A stretch of DNA of 64,000 nucleotides. Source: Hypoxylon rubiginosum (taxonomy: Eukaryota; Ascomycota; Sordariomycetes; Xylariales; Hypoxylaceae). The stretch lies in contig CADCXA010000044.1 of NCBI GenBank assembly GCA_902806565.1, positions 62,001-126,000 of the forward strand, read 5' to 3'. A model generated the notes under the pieces. That model was not told the DNA's origin. It saw only the letters and a list, made by a program, of their open reading frames with translations, and made no database searches. Within the stretch, counting starts at the first letter, position 1, and every line of letters begins with the position of its first letter. The position numbers and the translations under genes were made by a program. Shown piece after piece: positions 50,125 through 59,915 of the stretch.

Positions 50125-50778
50125 GTCACATAAGAGAACCATGCCTTTCGTCAAGACATCGCTCCAGGATTCCCTTACATCTCTCGGCAACAGACCCGCT
50201 ACCCATACTCAATCCCGCCAAACCGGCTTCTAGGAGGGAACCGGAGACGCCGCTCACAACACTACGACTTCAACAACCAATACCCCAACTCCTCTTCCGA
50301 CTAGGACGTCCGCGACCCGTGATTCCGCCGTCCTCGCCGTTGTCGGGCACGCTGCCTACATCGTTATCGACTCCGATTCCAACAACGAGCCCCTTTCCAA
50401 GCGTATTCGTCGTCAAGCCTAAACCAGATGCTTATTCATTCCCCCGCTCGTTTACATTTCTACGTTTCCATCCGTGTACGAACGTATACTGTAAACCTCA
50501 CCCAGAAAAGGGGTGGTTGCGATCATATCGCGTAAGTCATTCGCACTATTCTGATCAAAGACTGGGTTTGATGGTGAGCTAACGAGGACTGTTTTCGACA
50601 CCGCAGATGCACATGCGGACAGAACTTCTGCTACCAATGCGGACAAGCCATGACCACGACAGCGTGGATGGCGTCTAGGTACTCCTTTTCGAGCGCAGCG
50701 CCCAAATTGTTGACAACGGAGACAAATACCACAACCCTCGCAGAGTCTTGTGTGTACTATCACGACGGGCCTTACGAT
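50125..50778 (+). pseudogene. RBR/IBR-type E3 ubiquitin ligase remnant
   Basis: A 75-nt GT-AG intron (50532-50606) joins GGCDHIA to CTCGQNFCYQCG, the exact tail of an IBR zinc-binding module (C-D-H-x2-C-x-C-G-x2-F-C-Y-x-C-G). Downstream, in a different frame, FERSAQIVDNGDKYHNPRR resembles the arginine-rich segment that follows IBR in fungal RBR proteins. Upstream, FVKTSLQDSL at about 50147 resembles the segment before the first IBR cysteines. The pieces lie in different frames, and the first IBR cysteines are not seen. RBR ligases pass ubiquitin through a RING2 cysteine; that part is absent. A decayed gene. Confidence 0.55.
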
Positions 50779-50860
50779 GCTACACTAGCTTCTAGGAACA
50801 TCGATAAGCGATATGCGCCAGTAGAAGCCGTCAAGTATGTTCCTAGAAGCTAGTGTAGCA
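50778..50860. repeat. 24-bp perfect inverted repeat (hairpin)
   Basis: Arms 50778-50801 and 50837-50860 pair perfectly (left arm starts TGCTACACTAGCTTCTAGG) around a 35-nt loop. It lies at the 3' end of the RBR relic. Confidence 0.9.
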
Positions 50861-51691
50861 ACTCAGAAGCGCTAAAGGCCACACCTCGGGAGAACGTAGA
50901 GGACTCCCTCGAACGACATGTTCCATTACAAGGAACAGCTACCATACTTCCGTCCCTTCCGGCTACTGAGATATAAGTGGTAGAGTTATGGAGTACACAG
51001 AGGAAGCCGACCTGATGAGAGGTGATGCCCCAGGCGGACGCCCCTGGTGGCAAGAACTTCGCCATCAGGCATCGCTTCGAGTGCAGTGCCATAGAAAGAA
51101 GAGCAGTCCTTCCAATAAGTGCTTGGCTACTTCTCCCGAGGATGCTTTTGCAGAAATCGTGTAAACAAAATCGATTTCGTTGGCCCGACATAGTAGAACA
51201 ATACAAGAATTCCTCCCCTACCTACCTCCTAATGGAGGCGCTTCGGGAATAAGGGGGTTTCTTAATACCTACGATACCTGCCTCGTTATTGTTTTCAAGA
51301 TGATTGCCTAGGCTTGTTGTCATCTCTCCTAAGCATCGTCGCATACCTGACCTCGCAGAGATGGCGGAGATAGTGGAGCTCGATTCCACTCTCGGGCTAC
51401 TAATTCTAGTCGCCTCGCCTGCGCCACCCAAGGTCTTCAACGTTGACAATGGTGGCTCTGGCACCATCACTACAGCAGACTTCCGCATCTTAAGTACGAT
51501 GCACACGGGCCTCTGAATAGGGGCCGAGCCTCGAGTAACACTCCGAGGCTCGCCGTGAGGAATACGCTGGGTCGCTTCGCAGTTCTGCCAAGCATCCTTA
51601 CTACCGACAGCGACAGGAACCTCTAGCAACTTTCTCCCTCTCTCTCCATACACTCTCATCATTCCCCGACACTAGCAGCCATTACTAGGTA
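50861..51691. other. No supported gene
   Basis: Frames are open on both strands at about 51222-51662 (146 codons minus, 70 plus), but neither shows a domain and they contradict each other. Probably decayed coding sequence. Confidence 0.4.
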
Positions 51692-51754
51692 TTATTAGAT
51701 CGTCAAAGAAGTTGGCAATCGGAAACTTAGCCAACTTCTTTGACTATCTAATAA
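51692..51754. repeat. 25-bp inverted repeat, one mismatch
   Basis: Arms 51692-51716 and 51730-51754 (GTCAAAGAAGTTGGC pairing with GCCAACTTCTTTGAC) around a 13-nt loop. 24 of 25 positions pair. Confidence 0.9.
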
Positions 51755-52133
51755 CCGTCGCCGAGGTTCAAGGACTTAGCTACCGAGATGACAGCCTCGG
51801 CTTACACAACACTTCTACTTCTATACCGGTATACTTAAACCAATACGGCACAAACTCTTCGCATTTAACCCACCGAGACACATACCATGTGTTGGCCTCT
51901 CCGTTAACTTACTCGACGTCCTACACTCGCCTCTTCATAACACTTCCACGCCGATACATTTCTCACGAAACTACTTTTCACTATTCATTTAGAGATGCGG
52001 CGCGGCTACTTCGTTTCCCTTGACAGGCGGCTCCAACGGGGCATGTGCCTTTGCGTCGGCCCGTCCCTTACCTACGAGGTGTCTAACATCACTGAGAGTG
52101 TTTATGGCCATCTCACTCCTACGGCCTCCCGTA

Positions 52134-52310
52134 CGTCAAATGTGGATCTGGCGCCTACTTTTCCTCGTTGAAAGTGCGGAAGCACAAGTGCAATTGCGAG
52201 GCATGCAGGGACTGCCCACTGTCGCAATGGCAGTTGCCGCCTTCTTTCTCATCCCCGACTCTCCAGAGAAGGCCATGTTCTTGACGGAACAGGAGAAACC
52301 TAGCGATTGA
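52134..52310 (+). pseudogene. MFS transporter fragment (Dal5/anion:cation symporter type)
   Basis: WRLLFLVE, then after an odd insert, GLPTVAMAVAAFFLIPDSPE and KAMFLTEQEK. This is the well-known loop of fungal allantoate/nicotinate-type MFS permeases (W-LF-xEG-PTV-LA-FFLPDSPE-A-FLTEEE). About ten extra residues lie between the two blocks and the frame ends soon after, so only this piece remains recognisable. The rest of the transporter (51.8-52.6 kb) is beyond recognition. Confidence 0.6.
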
Positions 52311-53040
52311 AGGCTCACGTCCAAACGGAAACCCAAATTGGTAAGGCCGTAACGTCTCTCCGTGGCAAGCGACCTTCGCTAATCGAGTCTAGCGAGGATG
52401 AAGAAGAGCATGGAGACTATAAGGCGCCTCAAAGGCCAGGTCATGAGCCCAGTTGCCTTGTCCGCTCCTCTCGTAAGTCGTATCATCTATATCTCCTCTC
52501 CCCTATTTACCCTACCTTCTCACTGGTTCTTTTCCTTTCCACCTACTCAACTCTATTGGAAACCCTATCGCCCCTCTACCTTAGATTTTTGTTATTCGTA
52601 TTCTTTTCCACTGACAAGTTACTAACATAAAGTAGAGGAGAGAGCTCATCTGCGCCCACTGTTGAGGATGCTGCCCCGAGAGTCATGAACAGGACTAGGA
52701 TGGCGACATGAAACCTTCCCGAGGGAAGCTGCAGGGGAGAGTCTCTCTAACAACCCCTCCGAAGAACCCCATTCTCATACGTGGTCGTTCCTCTACCTGG
52801 GGGGGAGTTGAGCTCGGATAAGAGTAAACCAACTGTTGGATCAGTAATGGATGCGGACCGGGCGGTTTGGACGGCATAGATATCGAGAGCATGTTCCCCT
52901 TATGCGGGGCCTGAGGGTCGACCGCTAACCCATCAAATGGGGGCGAAACGGCAACACCACAATGCAAGCTTCGGCGCAGGAGGAACGAGGACCGACGGAC
53001 GTTGCCGTCCTGCTACGAAAGTTAATGCCTTGGGCTATCG
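52311..53040. other. No supported gene
   Basis: C/T-rich sequence with short frames; probably remains of the transporter's 3' half plus spacer. Confidence 0.4.
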
Positions 53041-53202
53041 ATGGTGTTGCCGAACAACCCGGCACAGTACGAGATAATACCTCGTAGCAACGCCATCGCA
53101 AAGGTTCTCGATGAGGTCGAGGAGGTAAACGGTGTCTTCTACACAGTAGAACTCACACCCAACCTTTCATATTTTTCCTACCATAAGGTCGAACAACATT
53201 AA
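53041..53202 (+). pseudogene. Short fragment, possible chromodomain-like relic
   Basis: 53-codon frame from ATG, with AIAKVLDEVEEVNGVFYTVE faintly recalling the first strands of a chromodomain-like fold. Nothing else supports it. Confidence 0.2.
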
Positions 53203-56200
53203 ACCTACTCATGTACCTGGTTTGAATCCATATAACTGTGTATATACCTGTAATACAACTCATTGCAAAAGTTCTAAGACGTCGATTCTTCTACATCCTA
53301 TCGTAGACATCATGCTAGGCGAGAGACAGGAGGCATCGTCGCCAGAATTGAAAGCAACGAATCAGATCTAAGGCGGCAAATAAATAAATAAATCGCCAAG
53401 AGGTGTTCCCCTAACCCAAGTTGCAGAGTTCCAGTCGTGCTACTATACCGGCAATCCATCTCTCGGTATGGAACTCCGTGATCCCCGGGTTTCAAGAACT
53501 GCACGTCTCTGGGTACCTTAAATTACTGTATCGCCAATCAGAAGACCTCTCTTAGATGCAGATGTAAGAGATGTGGAAAACAGGTTACTATAGTTAGAAC
53601 TAGGGGGGGAAGGAAGGCTGTCGTCCGACCTAAGCTTCACCGCAAGAGTGGTTCGACGTAACAGAGGTCCTCACCGGATCTCGATGGGATGCTGGCGAGA
53701 GTAACACAGCTGTGAAAAAGAAGATGGGTAGGTAGGGATCAGCGGGTCTTAGGATTGCCTTGCTATGCGTCGAAGGGTACCCTATGGGTAGCGTTCGCTA
53801 GGCACGAGCGTATGTAGGAACGGGTATCTCGCGAATAGCTTCATTTGGGTTGCCTTTTTTTTCTTCTCCATCGCCTAGATCCGGGCACGCTGTTACATGG
53901 GATGGAATGTGACCCTATAGCATCCTGTCCGACATATATGTATGTATGTATGTATGTCTAGGTAACCATCGCGTAACCATCTCGCGCGCGGGAGACCCTT
54001 TTTGGTGTGAGTAGGATTCTTGTCGCATATCAAGGGGTCATGTAGGAGGTAGGTTCTCGGCCGCGCCAGGCCAGAGAAAAAAGGGGGGGGGTGTGTGTGT
54101 GTTTGAATTAATAAGCCACGTAGCACAGGCTGAAGACAAACAAGGAGGATCAGAAGGAAGGATCCGATGCATCTTAGTCCCAATCCCGTGGTTCGACGGG
54201 CGGGATATCTTGATGACGTACCGTGCATCTCCAATCCGTATCATCCTTGGCTGCGCTGATTCGACGCATGGGTTACATACATCGAAACCGACCCCAAATG
54301 GCCACCGACCCACCTGGCAGGCGACTCTTCTTTTTTTTTTTTTTCGAAGTTCCTGTTGATACATGTGTGCTGGGGAAGGGAACAAGTATAACTGGCGCTT
54401 GGCGTGAGATTTTAATGAGATTGCGACCTTTAGGGGAGGGGGACCGTTCCCCGACCTGTAAGGAATCAGCTTCAGCTTGCGGTCTGCCCATAACAAAGTC
54501 GCATCGGTCGTTTCCGTAGGTCTATAAGGAGAGTGAGATTCCATTATATATTAATTCGATTTCGTTATTGCTGCAAACCTCACGTAAGCCAAACGGTGGG
54601 ATGAATGATAGGATGTCTTGCATATGTGAGACGAACCATCTGCGGACTTATCTTTGTCCGTGACACTCACATTGGACCTCGACATCCACAACCTTTAGGT
54701 ACATCCCATCCCTACCTAACGTATCCATGTTGAACGTTCCCGATGTGAGGTCGTACCCTGTAAGAAACAGCGACTCCAACCAAAGACGATGCCGGGGTCG
54801 CTAGGAAAATGGTTGGATGCCTTTTATCGGGTGGTTGCCTTTCAATCCCCCGGACCGTTCAGCTCTCGTGCCAAATCCCAAGTCCCAGCAGGACGGGTCC
54901 CGACTCTCACCCCCCTATCTCTCATCCCTCCCCTCCTATTTGAATTGTGACATATGCACGCAACAGACGCCACCGTCACAACACAGCCTCCAATGGACTT
55001 TAGATAGATGGAGATCTTGCTTCGGCGGAGGGCGGTCCGAGAAGGGAAGGAAAAGACAAAAAAAAGAAGCAAGAAGGGGTACAACTTGATAATTACCTCT
55101 CGTCCCACGTATATACCCACGTACCTAAGTATGTACCTAGGTAGTTGGGTTAGGTCTATGATATGCAGATGCAGGCTGTTGGGCGTTATGCGAACTGCGT
55201 GGCGGCGGCAGAGCTACTATGTATGTATGACGGGTGACAGGAATGACGGGTAGCGGACGGCGGGAAGAAGCAAAAGCAAATGGGCTCGTACATGATTATA
55301 TTCCCGACCGAGAGGGAAGATTTATAGTATATGTACGTGTGTATGTACGTATGTATATAAGTCAGGTAGGTATGTAGGTCTAGGTATGTAGGTCTACATG
55401 TAGGGATGATCTCTTCCAACGAATGGCGAATGAATATGCCTACGTGGAATTGGCTTAGTATATATATGGAAGTTGCCCCATTGGGCAAGTATGCTATGCA
55501 TATATGTCTATCTAGGTATCGCTCGAGAATGCTGTGTAACTCGGTGTAACCAAGGAGCTCAAGAACTGTACCACCTGGCCAACAGCCGGTCGGGACAGGG
55601 TCTAGAAGCTAGCTGGGACAAGCTAAGCTGGGATGAGCCGACAGGGGGAGGGAATAGAGGAACAGAGGGGGATCGGTAGTGGGGAAAACATAAGAGATAG
55701 GGGTGGGGTAAACCACAAGGGGAGCTCGGGGGGGTTTACGTAGTTGGTATAGTATCAAATCGGAAGAGGCGGATTGCTTCCAAACCACTCGATCTCGTCG
55801 GTTTTACCTTAATTCAATCCTCGCTCAATCTCCATCCACTCCATCCACTCCATCTACTCCACATTCACATCTAATTCTTAATCCCAAATTTATCACACCC
55901 CCCCTTGCCCCCTTGTGCATTGTGCCCTTTTGTGCCTTTGCGCCCCGTACATGCCCCCCCCCCGTCGTGCCTCGTTGGGTCCTCTTGTTTCTCAAATTCC
56001 CCGCCCCCACCAAAAACCCCGAAATAATCTATCTCTTTTTTATCACGCCCGACTTAAAACGTCCATCCCTACTATAGTTCTATAGTAAGTAGCCTTGTTG
56101 GCGCCTATCCCCAAAAATCGGCCTTGTCTCATTTATGACAGAATCATCTGGTTGCATACCCGTATACAATACCTAACACTACACCTAACGCTATACCTAA

Positions 56201-58040
56201 CAGATACCTGACAGATACTACTACAACTGCTATGCTACATACGCACATATACTCACATACCACGCAATGCAGTTCATCGTCGATCCGACTCTCTGCTCAA
56301 GCCAACTCATCAGCCCCAACCAATGCCAGCCGTATCAGCCAACCATGGTCGTGGATAATGGTCCGCTTCCTCGTCTGTCTCTCCCTCTCTCCCTACCGAG
56401 GTTCGGCCCATTATCTGGCGGTATGATATCGACTCCGTCCGCGAACCACGCCCTCCGTGCGTTCGATCATTGGCTTATCGCGCTCCATAGCTGGGCCGTA
56501 CACGCCTTATGAGCTATATTGCTTGGACGAAGTTGCCACTGCCGAAATCCACTCTAGCCGCTTTCCAGGCCAGCCGAGAATCGCCCTTGCGAGGTTCCTG
56601 CGAAAGGTCCCCTAGCCGATTCTTGGTCGTCGGCGGGTTCCTGTGACGGCCCTACTATGTAATAGAAGGGACGCGGTAGAGAGAAAGAGTTGATACTGAC
56701 GTCTTCGTTTTGGACGGTGGTGTGATTCGCGAAATGCCTCGTCTTCTCGCACGCCTCAATGATGAACCGCCTCACTTTGAACAGAGGGTCGTCTCCCCCC
56801 CCCTCCCTGTTGCTTGGCCGAAAATCTACTACCATCCTTAGCGCAATCTGGTTTTCGTAAGGAAGATCATCGTGCTTAGCGCATTGTCCTCTCTCCATCA
56901 ACTGTGCCGTAGCCAGCCCTGATCACTCTGCTTGGGCTCCCTTGTTTACATACTGGACGTCAACCTGGATTTCGGGAAAAACCCCCCCTTGCCCATCCCG
57001 ATGCAAAGATGACTACGCCCGTGAAAAAATATTCCGAGCCAAAGTCGAAAAAAGGCTTGCCGGGATTATTCTCCCCCAAGACGCGTCGTGATGAAATTTG
57101 GCGCCTAGAACCAGGAACGCTCGGACACTTTCAGACGGTCCCCTTCCCCTTAGATGGCCCCCAAAGCTGAAACTGGAACTTGCAAGCTTTAGCAGCGGCG
57201 GTACCGACGAGGTGAATAAACTAACCAAGACCCATTTCCGTAAATGGAAACGCATCTCGCTGGGCGACGTTTAGGCTGGGTGGGAACCGTTCGCCCGGAA
57301 AAGTACGTTGTGGACATATACATCCCTGGTTTCTTCCTGAGCTTTTCTCGTTGCGGCCTGCAAACGGAAATGTAGTCCGGCGCCGAGGGCAGGTGACCTT
57401 GCCCATGCCCTTGGGGCCCTTGGGCCTTGGGTGGACGGCATGGGTGTTCCAATGTCCCCCCCAAGCCCTGCAGACGATAGCGCGAGCGGCTCTCACTCCA
57501 AGCACACAGACACTCTCAAAGCAGCTCAAGCCAACATCATATCTGACATTTTATGGGCTCCTTAGCGCCATCGGCTCCCACTGTTGAGCAGGGGACTGTC
57601 GACGGTAATCATACGCGGTCAACGTGGAGTGACGAGGGGTAGCATCTGCAGCCAGCCGGTTCTGGAATGAATCAGCCCAACGTTGACGTCTTTTAGAAAC
57701 AGTGGAAATCGACCTATGGGCATCACCGTATCTCACCAGGGCAGGCCCAGGCTTTGCCTCTCTGGTAGCTGTTATTATTATTATTAACATGGTATCTGCA
57801 ATTTTGATCTCACCAGCTTTGCAAGGGTCCGGAGATCTTCATCTTTAGACAAAAGCTCTTAGCTCCTTAGCTTCCTCTGCTCTCTCTCTCGCTAATCGGC
57901 CCCTCCCAATTTCTTGTCAGCTCCCCAGCAGCCCAGCAGCAGGCCCAGCAGCCCAGTTCGAGAAAAGAAGGATATCATATCACAGCCTAGCTCGGGGACT
58001 CTCTCTCCCAGCCAGCCCTGCCAGGGCTACCGCTATCACC
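53203..58040. other. Long gene-free stretch with microsatellites
   Basis: No gene I can support. Simple repeats: (TATG)n at about 53936-53957, G then GT run near 54084-54102, T run near 54331, GTATGTAC/TAGGTA repeats at about 55325-55400, poly-C runs near 55955, TTA repeats near 57775. ACCTAGGT at 55135-55142. A 115-codon minus frame at 56554-56901 lacks motifs. Confidence 0.45.
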
Positions 58041-59915
58041 ATGGAAGGCTTCATCGATGGATGCATGAATATCTCGCACGCGCCAAACAGTTCACGTTCT
58101 AGCTCAACCTCAAATACCCTAGATACTGTTTGCCCGCACCTGCCACACACCAGCTCTACCCCCTTCATCTTCAAGAGGCTAGCGTCTCAAACCTGGTCAC
58201 TGTTTCCATCTCAAGTAAATACAATCCATTCGTCATCTACAATGCGTAAAAGGCGGTCACCGATTGGCGAAGACCTAACCTCAACTACAACTGCAACGTC
58301 AACTACAGCTACAGCTACAGCTACGCATACACAGACGCAACATCGACGTCGCAACTCGTATCAAAATCGGAGGACCAAGCCGCTCACCAATGCCACTAGA
58401 AGACGCACGACACCTTCGCTACCTGCAGCAGCACGTCACTCATTATCCCAGTCGTTACCAATGCTAGAGAAGGAGGACCATCTTGGTTGGCAAGAACCGC
58501 TATCAGTATGGAACCAGAGCGCACCTCGCGTCTACATATGCGTCGTGCTGTGCTTCCCGTGCGATAGCAGCCGGCGGCAAGACGCCATTCACCATATCGA
58601 GTCGGCACTCAAGCGCCTAGCAAGAGAGCGGCCGGTCTTCGCGGGACGGCTTCAGGCCAGTAGCAATAGCGGTAGCGTCTCGCTTCATCGGTCCCCGTTG
58701 CAGGACATTCCCTTTGAAGTGCTCCCCGCAAGTGAGACGAGCCAGCAGCACTACGAGCAGATGAGAGACGATGGATTCCCGCCTGGTACGTTTGTCCACC
58801 CTCGTTTCGGTGTGCCAGGAGCTATGAACTCGGGCCTCGAACCGATACCGGTATCAAAGGTACAAGCGGAGTTCCCGCCCGGTGGTTTACTGCTTTCCAT
58901 ATTTCTACACCACGGTCTAGTAGATGGGGGTTCGTTGCGGGTATTCCTCGAGTGCTTTGGCGCGCAAACTCGAAATGACCCGGTGAACTTGCCCTCGGAG
59001 CAGGCCTTTCCTATGTCACATTCTCGCGGCCGCAGCAATGGCGGCCCAATTTACGAGCACGACGCCACTACGTTTAAGGGACTATTGGCGAGATGTCCGG
59101 AATATACGTTACTACGTGACCTTAGCGGCCCAACGCAGCCGCGACTGCTGAAGACCGGATTGGCCATGTCGAATATCGAGAAGATAGGCAGAATATTCGT
59201 GTTTAGCAAGGAACGACTGCAGGAGCTTAGAGAGCTAATTCAGGCTCGAAACGGTATGGCGGAACCTCCCTCAGCCTACACAAGCCTGGCAGCTCTAGCG
59301 TTTGCGCATATTATTAAAGCACGTGTTACGGCGGCCGAAGCTGGAAATGAGAAGAAGTCATTATCAGAAGTTTCACCGCGGCGGAATGCTATGCTGTGGA
59401 ACTCGGTGAACTGGAGAACGAGAGCCTTTCAGGGCGCTACGGATAACTATTTCGGAAACGCAGCTCTACCGGCCGTGACGAAGGCGTCGATGACCCAATT
59501 GCTGGCGGCGTGCGACGACGACTGCGAACTGGCCCGCCTCGTCCCTCTCATCAAGGCGTCGATCGACGCGGTCGACCAGGAGTACGTCAGCCGCCGGTTC
59601 GCCATGCTATCCGAGGTGCCCGACCCACGCTTAATAGGAGTCAACTATGACCCACGGGTGCCTGAAACGTTGGCGTTCAACACATGGAGGCACTTCGGGG
59701 CGGATGTGGAATGGAGCATCCCGGGAGTGCCCGCGACCAGGGCGGACGCGATCAGGAGGGCTCACGGTTCGTGGGGGCTGGGCACGGCTCTGATACTGCC
59801 GGCCAAGGTGGACTCCCTGAAGCAGGAGCTCTTCGTCAGCCTCTCGGTTGATTCGATGAGGCTGCTATGCGCCGACGAGGGGTGGACGAGGTGGGTTGAT
59901 AGGATCATAGGCTGA
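58041..59915 (+). CDS. BAHD-type acyltransferase (trichothecene 3-O-acetyltransferase-like)
   Basis: Transfers an acyl group from acyl-CoA to an alcohol or amine of a small molecule (transferase family PF02458). Single exon, up to 624 residues. The enzyme domain starts near residue 153 (PLSVWNQSAPRVYICVVLCF) and holds the catalytic HHGLVDG at 290-296 (His291, Asp295), SLAALAFAHIIKAR at 415-428, DNYFGN at 468-473, and the C-terminal block NTWRHFGADVEW-IPGVP at 547-564, which stands where plant BAHD enzymes have DFGWG. The first about 140 residues are Ser/Thr/Arg-rich with a TAT repeat and no fold, so translation may really begin at Met68 (58242) or Met141 (58461), with the rest being leader. 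No defects in the domain. No cluster neighbours, so substrate unknown. Confidence 0.9.
   Translation: MEGFIDGCMNISHAPNSSRSSSTSNTLDTVCPHLPHTSSTPFIFKRLASQTWSLFPSQVNTIHSSSTMRKRRSPIGEDLTSTTTATSTTATATATHTQTQHRRRNSYQNRRTKPLTNATRRRTTPSLPAAARHSLSQSLPMLEKEDHLGWQEPLSVWNQSAPRVYICVVLCFPCDSSRRQDAIHHIESALKRLARERPVFAGRLQASSNSGSVSLHRSPLQDIPFEVLPASETSQQHYEQMRDDGFPPGTFVHPRFGVPGAMNSGLEPIPVSKVQAEFPPGGLLLSIFLHHGLVDGGSLRVFLECFGAQTRNDPVNLPSEQAFPMSHSRGRSNGGPIYEHDATTFKGLLARCPEYTLLRDLSGPTQPRLLKTGLAMSNIEKIGRIFVFSKERLQELRELIQARNGMAEPPSAYTSLAALAFAHIIKARVTAAEAGNEKKSLSEVSPRRNAMLWNSVNWRTRAFQGATDNYFGNAALPAVTKASMTQLLAACDDDCELARLVPLIKASIDAVDQEYVSRRFAMLSEVPDPRLIGVNYDPRVPETLAFNTWRHFGADVEWSIPGVPATRADAIRRAHGSWGLGTALILPAKVDSLKQELFVSLSVDSMRLLCADEGWTRWVDRIIG

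Noticed and set aside
51222..51662. 146-codon minus-strand frame
   Set aside because: The plus strand is also open for 70 codons here, and neither strand shows recognisable motifs.
56554..56901. 115-codon minus-strand frame
   Set aside because: Looks mildly protein-like, but without motifs, neighbours or splice signals.
57189..57529. Two overlapping minus-strand frames and one plus frame
   Set aside because: Mutually exclusive frames in GC-rich DNA; none has family features.
18214..59915. Secondary-metabolite cluster linking the two acyltransferases
   Set aside because: They are about 38 kb apart across a RIP block, with no core enzyme, P450, regulator or intact transporter between them.
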